From positions 53,002,870-53,066,869 of the forward strand of contig CM049307.1 in assembly GCA_026874595.1 (NCBI GenBank): 64,000 nt of DNA. The letters are read 5' to 3'. Every line of letters starts with the position of its first letter. The stretch's first letter is position 1. This stretch comes from Sipunculus nudus. Lineage: Eukaryota; Annelida; Sipuncula; Golfingiida; Sipunculidae. The position numbers and the translations under genes are program-made. Below, piece by piece: positions 40,835-52,953 of this stretch. A model generated the notes under the pieces. The model saw only the letters and a program-made list of their open reading frames with translations, did not search any database and was not told the origin of the DNA.

Positions 40835-42031
40835 ATGAACCAAACTGATAAAATGACAACAGGTACTGGTCTATTGTCTGGCGCTCTGGCAGATAACGAA
40901 CCGATGACACCCGTCAACAACGCCACCACATGGACCATGGTGCCCGACAATATAACAGGCATAACCGGGACAAGAAGACTCGATCCTCTTGAAAAGTTAA
41001 GCCAAGACTTACTCATGTATGGCCTGCCTGTCATCCTTGTTGTTGGGCTCGTGGGGAATTCTTTCAACTTTACAGTGATGCAAAAACGACGAATGCGACA
41101 GACACCGATATCCGTATATCTAACAGCGCTAGCAATCACAGACTCCTTGGTCCTTACCCTTGATTACTTGAACAATTGGCCGAAGGCGACATTCCAAGTA
41201 AATTTGCTCGCCACGTCCACGGCGGTTTGTAAACTGCACCGTTATCTTTTCAACGCTTGTTACACATACGCCGCCTGGCTCGTCACCATGATATCTATTG
41301 AACGTTTCATTGTAATCTCTTTCCCACTTAAGGCTAAGACTTTATGTACCCGCCGGAGCGCTACTATCGTAGTGTCGGTCTTGCCGGCCATTTTCGCAGT
41401 GTTTTACATCTACGATCTTTTCACATGGAGTGTCCTCGATGGTGAGTGTGTAGTCATTCCCCAGTACGCCTACTTCATGAATACCGTATCTCCCTGGTTG
41501 ACAGCGGTGTTGTACTCTTACGTCCCGGCAGCTATTTTGCTTGTCTGCAGTACCGCGATAGTTGTCCATCTCGTACGGGCCAATCGTCGCAGAAAGGACT
41601 TGGGGTCGTCAAACAAGCAGTCCCCAGAAACTGTAAGGGTTTCCATCGTGGTCCTCACCATCAGCGTAATGTATCTGGTCCTTACTGTCCCCCTGACCGT
41701 TTTCTACCTGTATCTTTTTGCCGCCGAGATGTTCATCAACATGCCACCTTACATCAACCTCCTCCGCTCTATTGTACTGCTGCTTGCTCTGTCAAACCAT
41801 GCACTCAACTTTTTCTTTTATGTTTTCTCCTCTGGCCAGTTCCGTAAAGATTTCCTGGGATTGTTTGGTCGTGAAGACATCATTGAAAGTGCCAATCCAA
41901 CCACAAGTAACACCTGCAAAAGCAAAGATGGTTCTACAACCAGCCTTCACACCATTTCTGCTGCTACCAGCAAGGGCTCCAGGGCCAATCTCTCCGAGGC
42001 TCCTAGCCAGGATTTTAGACCCTACATATGA
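40835..42031 (+). CDS. Class A (rhodopsin-type) peptide-receptor-like GPCR, first paralogue
   Basis: Single open frame of 398 aa with seven hydrophobic segments (about residues 62-83, 94-113, 129-158, 176-195, 220-247, 269-293, 306-331). Residue markers: GN in TM1 (N75), TAL..TD in TM2 (D103), ECL1 Trp (NNWP), Cys132 and Cys205 for the usual disulfide, Pro231 in TM5, Pro286 in TM6. DRY is replaced by ERF (156-158), and NPxxY by LNFFFY (324-329). Three N-terminal sequons (N2, N29, N39) and a Ser/Thr-rich cytoplasmic tail. Layout resembles lophotrochozoan FMRFamide/GPR139-type orphan receptors; the ligand is unknown. Acceptor TTTCAG lies 8 bp before the ATG, so the coding region is intronless but the 5' UTR is spliced. 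AATAAA at 42427. Confidence 0.88.
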   Translation: MNQTDKMTTGTGLLSGALADNEPMTPVNNATTWTMVPDNITGITGTRRLDPLEKLSQDLLMYGLPVILVVGLVGNSFNFTVMQKRRMRQTPISVYLTALAITDSLVLTLDYLNNWPKATFQVNLLATSTAVCKLHRYLFNACYTYAAWLVTMISIERFIVISFPLKAKTLCTRRSATIVVSVLPAIFAVFYIYDLFTWSVLDGECVVIPQYAYFMNTVSPWLTAVLYSYVPAAILLVCSTAIVVHLVRANRRRKDLGSSNKQSPETVRVSIVVLTISVMYLVLTVPLTVFYLYLFAAEMFINMPPYINLLRSIVLLLALSNHALNFFFYVFSSGQFRKDFLGLFGREDIIESANPTTSNTCKSKDGSTTSLHTISAATSKGSRANLSEAPSQDFRPYI

Positions 42032-42426
42032 ACTATCAACCGCCGGTCGCTTCTGGGGTAAATTCCGACTTTCTGCGTGTATACAAACTTTGTGTCACAG
42101 ATATATAGAATAGGAGAGAGCATAGGTAGAGCGAAAGGTAAAATAGCAATACATGACCGGAAATGGAAACAATTGAAAAATACACATTAAAAGGAAAACC
42201 AATACTGAAACAAATAATATAAATTTTATAAAACTTAAACTTCACTACCAATTATTTCAGTTGTTTGAAATGTACCCTGTCTGTATTTTGTTTATGTGCA
42301 TCCAATAATACGTCAATCCTATTATGCATGTTTTTTTATGTATGGATGTTTGTTTTATGTTTATCATATTATGATGTAATACTATTTGTATTATATGTTC
42401 AAATATTGTATTTGTACCATATGTTC

Positions 42427-42432
42427 AATAAA
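42427..42432 (+). terminator. PolyA signal of first GPCR
   Basis: AATAAA followed by an A/T-rich tract about 400 bp after the stop codon. Confidence 0.4.
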
Positions 42433-42479
42433 AAAATTACAAAATATAAATATATGCCCAGGGACTAATGGGGCAGGGG

Positions 42480-45400
42480 AGGGGGATTTTTTTTAAACAA
42501 GAAGGCAATAACTCCTGGCAACTCCCGGCGTCCCAGCATCAGGCTGAAGAACTTGGTCAGTGTGGACGTTTGGGTCAACATTAACAAATAATTGTTACTC
42601 GATATACAGGATTTAAATAATGAAATAGCCATATGATAAAATATGGAATCCAAGAGCTGTGTTTTATTCTGCATGCTTTGGTCAAACCAAACAAGAATTG
42701 TTACCTCTGAAATTCAATTATATCAAGTCATTATCATCAAGAAAATAACATGAATAGATAAACTGCAAATTTTAAAAATACAGGTTCCTATCAGCCACTA
42801 TCAGCTATTCTAAGATTTTTAATAGTGTTCAAATGTATGGTAAAAATGTATTTTTAGGAAATTAGGAGCAATTATTGCATAATCCGCATGTCGCCTGAAA
42901 AAAATGTTTTGGTCAGGAGCAGGGAGGAGCGTTTTGACCCTTGAAACAACTTTGGATCCAAGCTTAGTTTAGGATATTAGCTAACGATGACCTTCATTCA
43001 GTGAACTTTGAAAGTCACAATTTTTAATAAAATTCTAAAATATGAACACGCTAAATAAATTAATGTCTTGCCCAAACCATGTAACAGTCTGCCTGAACAA
43101 AATTGCCATAACAAGCTCCTCACAAATTTCACCTACAGGTTTTATATTTCACTTAATTTTTAGCAAAAAATGATATGATAATTACAAAGCTCCAATTTCG
43201 CAATAAAATCGAAGCATGGATTGCCTCGGAATTTACTGTGCTTATTAATCTTTCAAAACTTTTTATCTTTTGGATATGAAAACTGTCGACACCTTTATGT
43301 TGATTGGTTTACACGGAAATAAAAGATTAGTATTGAGACCGACACCTGACTTTTACTTGTTTTAATAAAATGTTGATAAAGGGTGCATCTTGTGAAATAA
43401 ATGTTCTTGTAAAATATGAATTACAAGATTAAAGTATCACTGTTATCTGTCAGTAATATATGTGTGTGTGTGTGTGTGTGGTCACACCCTTCGGGTCATG
43501 GAATCAAATAATCTATTTCAAGGTTTGAAATTTGAACTACTTCAAACATAATTTACTTATCTCTAAAAATTATGATATTTCACTACAATTGGTTCATTTT
43601 AGGAAAAACAAATTCATACTATTTACCAGTGGACAATAATCTGTTATGCATGTTATATCTTTATAGACTGATCCATGCTATAGCAGCACTCCCTCAGTTT
43701 TTCATTCATTTATATACGATTTTGATGGTTGTTTAGCCACTGACAAATAATATTCGCAGATTCCATATCGGATACTCTAAATTTTTACCATCCAAATAAA
43801 CTAAAGTACTTTCATCATACATATTAACAGTCCCATGATCCTGCAAAGCATTAGTAAAAAGATCTCTTTTGAAAATAGGACTAACATTTACGGATTTTGA
43901 GTACAACAGGTCTATATGGAGTAATATTCGTACAGCGGGACCGATTAAACAATTCACATGCATGGATTGTTTTGAAATTGGTAATTTATGTACATGTACA
44001 TATTAGATTCATCCATTTGAATGACACAAGTGGGGCCAACCGAACTTTATCACTGTAGGCTATAGCTTAATGGCTATTTTGAGACTGGCAAATTTGAGGC
44101 AGCGTTTATGCCTTTTAGTAAGCACTGATTCTGATCATCGGGGACTTTGCGCTGTGTAAATACTGTTCATCTTTATTCATGCCAATAGTGAAAAGCGATG
44201 GCCTAGCTATAGGGATCACCTTGTCCGTCTGTCCGTTCATCAGTGACGCTTTCTTTCGCACGCAGTATCTCAACGAAAATATATTTGATCCTTCTCAGAT
44301 CCATAGGGACGAATGTCGTCTACAAGGGCGCCAGATCTTTGCAATTCCCGGCTTGCTGGAAATACAATATGGCCGTCAGAGCAAATCGGCGATTTTCTTT
44401 CGTGCGCACCATCTCAAAGAGATTATGTTCGATATTTATTGCAAACCCATAGGGGTGATCGGTGCTTTTGATGGCTACAGCCCATCGAATTACAGAACTG
44501 TCTAATATATTTAATTTTCTTTTGCAAATATTTGACAGAAAGTTAACACCCAAAAGGGTGTGTGAACTTTCAAATTACATTTTTTATTATCATTTAACTG
44601 TTTAAATTTTGAAAAGGAATGCAACGATAACATAAGTGCAAAGATTCATATAAGTAAGTGAAAAATCATTTCAACGCTCTAAATGGGCTGGATATAAAAT
44701 TATTTTGACATTAAGTTTGGCAATATCTTGAAAATTATTTTTATGTCCTATTGTTATATTAATTGAGCAAGTATTTGTAAGTATTTCCTTGCGTTTTGTG
44801 TCCTATTTTATAACATTTTATCAATATAGCCCATATACATGTAACGAGATGACTTTGATAATTCACATAAAATAACCTTCTTTCTCAGGTGCTTTTGGTT
44901 AGAAAATTTCTGCATGAAGTGTAAGACAAATGGTTTAAGATGTTTTATCTCATTTCTGAATTTCAAAACTTTAACGGTCAGAGATGAATGGCAATATCGT
45001 ATTCAGTTAACGTATCAGGTCAACGGTTTTGAAATATTGTACAATCCAGATGTTTGCTCCTCATTTAGTTGCCTTCTAGGTCTATTTTCCTAAATTAATA
45101 GAAAGGTCCGACGGGCCTTTATATAGAATTGCTCTGAAGCCCGATGTCAGCCAATTGTATCTAATGCGGGTTAATAAGTTATTCAAGTTAATACATCACT
45201 TAGATGACTTTAGTACTGGCCTTTTTTACAGCGCCCAAAAAATGTTCTTGTGTCCCTATTATGTCATTATTTTGAGATATTTACCAGAAATTTAGCACTT
45301 TGTCTGACCTTAAACTATCCCGCTAGCAAGTCTAACTTTTTGCATCATCTCGAAATAAAATACAGGACTAAACGCAGTTTATCTCTAGTCCGTTTTTGAC

Positions 45401-46600
45401 ATACGGTCTAAAGTTGGTATGCTGATTAAACCGGACTAAACGTTAGTCTGCCTTTTAGCATACGGTCCCTAGTACCAAATAAGGGTTGTCCGTCTATAAC
45501 AAAAACAGGCACGAAGTATTGCTGGCCTAATGAGCCTGTCTGTTCGGGATTCTGTATCAGCAACTATGATTACATTTACCCATAATACCTGTGCTTTTAG
45601 TGGCCATTCACAAACGACAAAAAAAGGCTCTGAGGATCGATATTTGTTTAGCTGATTGGTTATCGTTAAAATGGACGTGTTTTTGAGGAGTCGAGTGCTG
45701 CAAAGGCATGGAGTCAGGCGAAGCAGTTTCCAACATCGGGTAAAATTATTGCTGCTTGGCAGTTTTACACCGACCCATCTATGTCTTGGGGGCTGGCCAC
45801 TGGTGTATTAATAAAACCCGCTATTTGATCATGCTACCATGTGATTTTGCTTACGGCATATTTGTATATACGTTCATGAACCTCTTTCTATGTTAGGAGT
45901 TAAGTGCTGTCTCGGATGTAGCTGAAATTGCTGTAACAGAAATATGTCCTCATCGAATTTTAATGGGGGTCAAATCAGTGCAATTAGCTATATGTTCCAT
46001 TCTTAATTCTCCTCTGTGACAAGAAACGGAAACGGCAATATTTCATAAAATGCAAAATTGGAAACCATATGCGACGTGACCACATGAACAAAAATACAAA
46101 AGCATGGGCTAAGGAACATACAAAAAGGTAATAGGGACATTATTTTCCCTGTCAGAGGGAATTTAATCTTTTTTTTTTAATTCAGCAGTTGAATGAAGCA
46201 AAATTGATGCTAATTTACGTTATGATTCTAATACAATGGTGAATAAATAAAAATTACAGAAAACCGCGTTATAAAATATTGTTTAAAGACGTCTGTGCAA
46301 TACCTGAGTATAAATTCATGCTCACGTATATTAGGATCACGTGACCTGTAAATTACCGTACTGCCTAAGCCAGGATTTTAAGTCCTCCTCGTTTTTCATA
46401 TGAAGATTTACCTTTTCAACGTCTAGGAGAACCACGCGTTATAATCGTCTGTTGTAGCCGGGTCAAATAATCAAGTATTTAAAGCCATATATGTACCTGT
46501 CTGATAAATAAAACTTACGTGTTTCTTGGCTTACAGTGAGTACATATTTGCCTCCGCGTTCATTTGTATTGGGTGTTTGTTGATTCACAACATAACTTTC
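42480..46600. other. Intergenic DNA, no gene seen
   Basis: AT-rich. A (GT)n tract lies at 43460-43481. At 44200-44480 there is GC-richer sequence with TTGTCCGTCTGTCCGTTC followed by alternating ...TCAACGAAAATATATTTGATCC-like phrases. It looks like a dispersed repeat, and its open frame (44179-44505) has no recognised domain. An ATG-started open stretch with a donor (45671-45740, MDVFLRSRVLQRHG...) is too weak to call. Confidence 0.35.
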
Positions 46601-46870
46601 GCAATCATGAATAGTATTTCAGGGCTTTTTGGGAATGGGCCAAGGAAGAACCCAATTTGATTTGGGTGTGAATCCTGAACATGATTCAGATTTTGGAACG
46701 TCATCAAGGAATATATCACAGATGTACAATCACTTATGCACGAATGAACCTGAATGAACCTGGGAATATTGGCCGAATAAGTGAATACAAACACATGGCG
46801 GAGGCTTGCATTCTAAGGAATGCAGATTTCTCGGATGAAATGTAGTTATATGCCTCCTAAAAAAGTTCTT
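46600..46870 (-). repeat. Interspersed repeat R1, inverted copy
   Basis: Reverse complement matches 12980-13160 and 29338-29520 (GGGAATGGGCCAAGGAAG, TTATGCACGAATGAACC, CCGAATAAGTGAATAC). Confidence 0.6.
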
Positions 46871-48480
46871 GTAATGCAGCTGTGGCGTAAGAATGGGCTT
46901 GTTTAGTCCTCGCTCCCTCTCTCCCTACGCTTCGTTTTTCTCCGCTGTGAGATAATCCAGTGGACAATAAAAGTATAATACCCGAGCTAAAAAGTGTCAG
47001 ATATAAGAATACAAATTTATATTTATCATGTGTGAGTATAACATACCACTTAAAACAACGTTATGTCCCTTAAATCAGGTTGGTCTCCATCTCAAGCGGT
47101 AAAAACAAGCATGTCAACTGGGGGATTTCCCTGGGTCCCCCCCCCCCCCCATAAAACATCATACCCTCCATCAACCTCCAGCGCTAAGTCAAGGTCTGTT
47201 GTGTTTATCCTAGACATTCTTGATAAATTTTATGCGTCATACGCGCCACCGGATGATTGTCCCAATTTTAGGAACAACTGTTAGGACCGAGAACGCTAAA
47301 CCTTTAAAGTGAGTACGGTTTAGGCATTTTAAGCAGGAATTTCAGCAAAATATCTTGTTCATTTTAGCACATTAAAATTTTCTTGCCCTGAATGCATAGG
47401 TTTCCCTTTCATAAATGCAATATTCGATTTTATACGAGTTTTTTGTCGGGTACCGGATTTACCTTCTCCAATTTTCATGAAGCTTTTATGCGGCGGGTAT
47501 CCGTTGAACCGGAAACCTACGCCGCATAATTTGCAGTTAGAGCCTGCTTAACTACAAACTGTTGGTAAACACGGTACATGTATGATGCAAAAAGAAAAAA
47601 AAAAACAGAACAAAACATGTGACCCGAGTCGACTGAGTATTCAAAAGCTGTTATTGGTAAGTGCATGTGGAGCAACACCAACTTCGTGTCATATGCAAAT
47701 CTCTGGTTCGTCTGATCTGTCGCTAGATGTCATTGCTGGACGTCTTCGGCTATTTTAGCGGGCTCCCAACATGTCACATTACGTGGATAGAAATCGGAGA
47801 GCCCGTGGGCCTCGGTATCGGCGCATTTTGGCTTATTTTTATTAAAAGGGTCAAGAGACTATCTTTATTTTATGCACGTCAGATACAGGTATACCCCCTT
47901 TAAAGCCTGTCAAATAAAATAAGACACAGACCACTGGCTCCTACAGGAACCCCGCCGTTAACGTCATGGCTTAATTTTTACTTGAATCAACTGAGTTTTT
48001 AAAAAATATGAACATTCTTGATAAAAACGTGCAACTCGAATACTCAGTACCATTCTTTACCAACGGGAGTTCCTATTGTAAAAAGAAAAACGCAAAGCTA
48101 AGTGATCAAAATATCATCGTCGCCCTATTCCACTGACGTGTTTGTCATATACAGTCAATAGTCATACTATGTAAAAAACACATTTCATGACGCCATAAAT
48201 ATCATTTTAATGTCATCGACTCGTTGAAAGAAATAGCACATTGAGTCTATTTAGTCGCTGAAAACATCATGTGGTCGACAATAACCTAAGAAAAAGTAGG
48301 AAAACCTGATACCGTTTCGTTTGTTGTGGGATAAATTAATTACTAACAGGTAAAGCTATTTAAGTAGATGCCCTCAGGGGATATATAAACTCTACGGAAG
48401 ATAATGCCTTGAGGCCATTTACCCCTTGTTTCTGCGTCTGCATGGTCGGAGCGTAAGAGAAAAAGTATTACGATGGCATA
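46871..48480. other. Intergenic DNA, no gene seen
   Basis: No protein-like frame with splice context. A C run at about 47139-47150 and an A run near 47590. Composition is more mixed than the flanks. Confidence 0.35.
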
Positions 48481-48960
48481 ACTGGTTGGTGGCAAAGTGG
48501 TGCAAAGTGTATTGCACCGTGATTTAACGTGCAAAGAAATAACGCAGTGCGTTAAATAACGTCGCATTACACCGTATTCTTACAGGGCTTTGGGACATTA
48601 ATTTACGGTGCTAAGACACGGGGAAATAACGGGCACCTGTTATTTTACGGGGCAATATGAAGTTATTTTACAGTGCAAAGAGAGGTTAATAAACGGAGAT
48701 TTAAACTGGAATCTTGGCACCTTATTTCACGGTGCTTTGTAGAATAACGGAACACTTCTTTTATGATTATTTCACAGTGCTTAAACAGGGCTTTATATCA
48801 CAGACAGTTATACACTGTAAAAGTTATGGGTTCCATAAAGGTTCTAAAAACTTTCCTGTTTTTTCACTGTGGGTGAACCCTTTTTGGTTTCTACGGAAAG
48901 CTTTGCATGTTTCTATGTGCTTCAGGTTTCTCTCAACATTTTACCCAGTTGATTTTTTTT
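48481..48960. repeat. Array of TTATTTYACRGTGC-like motifs ending in a GGTTCT hairpin region
   Basis: Irregularly spaced copies of the motif (48598, 48650, 48663, 48722, 48767) and inverted forms such as GCACCGTGATTTAACG. These are followed by ACACTGTAAAAGTTATGGGTT and GGTTCTAAAAAC, related to the AGAACC clusters at 9570 and 12505. Probably a non-autonomous DNA element. Confidence 0.4.
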
Positions 48961-50219
48961 AACTAATCAGACCTGTTTATGATGCTGGTGTTGTAACCAT
49001 CTGTAAGACCGTCAGTTTTCCGAAAATCGAATCATGATGTCAAGAGAGGGTGTTGTAAGCATCTGCAAGACCGTCAGTTTCCCGAAAATCAAATCATGAT
49101 GTCCAGAGAGGGAAACGCATCTTGGCTATTTTTTGGAAGTGGCATTAAAAAGATGCATGCTCACACTTGATATAACACTCTTTACTGTTTGAAATGTTCA
49201 AAAGATCATCAACACGTACATTTAAAATGCATGAAAAATGTTCGTTATGTAATGGATATATAGTTACATTACATTATGTGCTTGGTATTTGATTTTTTCA
49301 TCAATTCGGATCGAACTAGAGCCATTTGGAGTTGAAAAATTATAAAGATGGTCTGATCAAAGGTTATAAAGTTACTTAAATAAGTTTAATACAAAGATAT
49401 TAGAAGTGAAAAATAGTCGTTGACTGATATTTGCCATTTTCATGTTTATATTATTGTTGAAAATGCAGCATGCAAATTTCATGTCTAGCGATCCAGCTCT
49501 TGTGACAGTGGCTGTATGGACAGTTTGAGGTGCATTTAATGACACCAGAATCAAGCAACCGGAAGGTTTTGTTTAGTCACATGGGATATTCCAGGGTAAA
49601 TGTCCAAAATCGCCATGAAAAAATTATCCCTCTTCAATCTAGAATCACAAAATCGTCGAATTCTTAAAAAAAAAACGGTCCGCCTTTTTACAAATAACGG
49701 CCCGTCATCCGAATACAACAGACCATTCCGTTTTACCATGCATGGGAATAACATACTACATCCATATAGAGAGGCATGCTTTATTTATATACTTAAAAAG
49801 ACATTTTATATATGTGTGCGTATACTTAAATGATCGAACATAAAATAAATGTGAATTTACAAACATAATTGGCTGTAGTTTACTTGCATATGTATTAGCA
49901 GAATAAACAGGGGGCGCCGTTTTGCGCCACCCCCCCCCCCCCCCCCCCCCCCGAATACGTCCTTGGGTGCAAGTGCAGGTGAACCCTTGATTTAAAAAAG
50001 AGAAAGTAATCAGATAACGGTGCTCACCGCGTTGTTTATTTAATTTGGAGACGATAATTTTGTGTAAGTACAAATATAATTTATAAAAAACTATCACAAT
50101 ATCAGACACAATTCAACAGAACAGCAAAATACCACACCTATCTCTTCACATGCCCTTAGTTTATGGTTTCGATTGGGGTATTCTCGTTGTACGGACACGG
50201 TGTTTAATTCCACGTCAAT

Positions 50220-50480
50220 TAAGTTTCATTTTTAGGGGACCAAAAAAAAAAGGTTGTTTCGGATGAAAAAAGGGGGGTCCGGACCCCCTGGACCCCCCCC
50301 CCCCCCTGGATCCGCTTCTGGTGGATGAAACCTTAGCTTCAGAGATTAGAGGAACTAGGGCCATTTAAACAATACACTTGTATGCGAACTGAGACAGGAG
50401 GTTTAACCGTCCATCATCAATTTAGAGGTTCTCTCTGCATATCTCAGGGGCGGGTCCAGGATTTAGGAAAAGAGGGATCC
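50220..50480. repeat. GGTCCAGG / CCTGGACCCC-ended repeat
   Basis: Contains GGGGTCCGGACCCC, a perfect palindrome, then CCTGGACC with a long C run and CTGGATCCGC, and further on GCGGGTCCAGGATTT. Resembles terminal regions of a short DNA element in opposite orientations. Confidence 0.35.
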
Positions 50481-51339
50481 AACCCAGGAGTACTAATAAT
50501 AAAACCTAAAGAAAGGTCCCCGGAAAATATCCGAAAGAATTGGTCTTAAAACGATTGCGGCGGGTGATCTGTAGGATTTGTAAAACAAAACATCCAGCAT
50601 CAGGATACTACATTCAGAAGGGCTATTTCACCAGAAACGAACTCTAACTTAGAAAATGACATTCTTCTTGCATGTTTGTGTGATTTCTAGGATTTCCTGT
50701 TTCTAGAAATTCCATGATGCTGAATGTATTTTTTTTATCCTGTGTAAACCAGTCAACACTTTATCATATTTTTTTATTTGACTGCTACACAAAACAAACG
50801 CCAACAGCAGCAGATATTTTGCGTGATTAGGTTATAATTTTTATTATTAATTCCTGTAGACAAGTGATGATCAGTTATATATCTGGCGACTCTCTGTTAT
50901 CTGTCAGATTAAATATATTAAAACTAATTAAAGTACAGCATCGCCAAAAAAATGCTGCTGACTCCATGAAAAAAAGTGTACCAGAGACCCGTTCACGTTA
51001 ACGCTTTTGCCTATGGGGTTACCTGTAAACATCAGGTATTGCTGCATGCGCTGGACTGGATATTGCATCAGTCAAAAGTTTTCAGCTATTCTTTCATGTC
51101 TTCTCTCATTTTCTCTAACGTTCAGTCTTATGTTTACAGAAATGTTGGCACATTGTAATTATATGAGTGGATATTCCTTTACAATGATGAATAAATTGCC
51201 ATCGTCTTTTAGGAATACATCAAATTTTAATCTCTACCAAAATCGTCTTTAATTCTTTTTAAAATACAGAAATATGTCTTTATACAATATACATTAATAA
51301 TGACTTATAGTGACAACTTCCAGAACGTGAATTCTGACC

Positions 51340-51640
51340 ATACACAAATAAACAAAATCGGCCGACTTTGTCGCAAACATTGGCTCACTACACGATTTCG
51401 CTAATCGCCCGATAAAATCGGCCGATTTTCTTTGACAGTGCCAGACTCTTGGCGACGGCGATTTTTCACGCCGACGCGGACAAAATCGCGTCGCATGGGG
51501 TGTCACACTTCACGACAATGTACCCCCGTCGGTACATAGTCGGCCGATCCTATGAATCGGCCGATAAAATCGGTAAGTGAGCCGCCGGCTTTAGTCGCAT
51601 CGCATCAAAATCGCCAGGGGGCGGCAGGCTTTATTCATAT
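51340..51640. repeat. ATCGGCCGAT-rich element with 16-bp perfect palindrome
   Basis: AAAATCGGCCGATTTT at 51414-51429 is perfectly self-complementary. Related half sites occur at about 51354-51366 and 51540-51575. The block is CpG-rich within AT-rich flanks. Likely a MITE; no coding. Confidence 0.45.
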
Positions 51641-52289
51641 AGGCAGGCCACTGACTTGATGCGGTATGAGGCTCAAAAGCTCTGGCCAATAATATTATTC
51701 AATAGGGCTGACCAATCAGAGCCATGGTCTCATTCTCATGTAACAGGCTCGCTTGTTTTGAACCTGTGAAAGCGGCTGTTGCAGCCGCCTTGGGACTATG
51801 AATATCAGCAAAGATACAGGAAAAAATCACTCAACTGCTGTGCAGAGAAATAATTAAAAACTTGTTTTATATTGTCTCCTAAGTGGGCCAGGCACATTAA
51901 TAATGGTTATACTACGGCTGGGGCGGAATATCAACTTATCTATGGTAATATAGGATAGAAAACTTAAATAAACACCTATACGATACATATTATTTCAAAA
52001 ACTGAATAATTGAAAAATATGACAAATCAGTCTATATTTTTCAAAATATTATGCCTCACTTTCGGCGGTTAAGGTCATTTTTCACATGCAAAAAACAGCC
52101 TCAATTGACAGCTGTTGATATAGCTGATTGGATGATGTCATGTAAACACTCTGCAAAGTATGACTATATAATAATAAGAAAAACGTAATTGGCTACCCAT
52201 GCAGGGACACATCTGAACTGTCAGACCATTGAATAGAGTCCAAAAACCTGTGAAACATAAACTTTAGGTTATTTTTAAAATTATTGCAG

Positions 52290-52530
52290 ACATCTAGGGG
52301 AGGGTGGGGGGGTGGGGATTGGGGGTCAAGACCCCCCCCCCCCCCGCTCTTAACCAACGACCTTTTTTTTAGACAAATATTATGCATGACGGTTTTTTTT
52401 TTTTTTTGGGGGGGGGGGGGGGGGGTCAGACCCTCCCCCTTCTCTTAACCAACGACCTTTTTTTAGACAGTTTTTATGCATGACACCCGTTGAAACCCTC
52501 CCTGCCAAAATCCTGGATTCGCGCCTGTAT
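52290..52530. repeat. Short direct repeat with G/C runs
   Basis: CTCTTAACCAACGACCTTTT...TTATGCATGAC occurs twice (52348-52390 and 52442-52483), each copy preceded by a C- or G-rich run. The block ends CCTGGATTCGCGCCTG, similar to 50300-50330. Confidence 0.6.
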
Positions 52531-52919
52531 TAATTGATTGCTATAACTGGCTTTCACTTTCTTATGCAGCTTTCTAAGAAATTATTAAAAAAATAAACTT
52601 GCAAAAGATGTTATTTGACAAACAGGTGGACACAGGTTGCTGGAACAGAGTAAAGCGGATTTATAAGATTTAAAAATATATATTTCAATACTTTAATCGA
52701 AATTGCTCAGCCGTGATCACTTTTTCTCCGAAGGTCTTATGTCACACCGTGTTGAAAAAAAATCCCCAAAAAGTAACGGGCTGGAAATGCTATGTATAGG
52801 TAGATAACTAAGCTGAAAAAAATAAAATCATGTAAGAACACCAAAAATTAAGAACTCATTTGATTAAATAAATTACGAAATATAATAAATTCACAAATAG
52901 CACGAGTTATAATGAAAAC

Positions 52920-52922
52920 TAT

Positions 52923-52953
<31 letters not shown>

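Noticed and set aside
44179..44505. 108-codon open frame in the 42-46 kb intergenic region
   Set aside because: Sequence looks like a dispersed repeat and no protein family is recognised.
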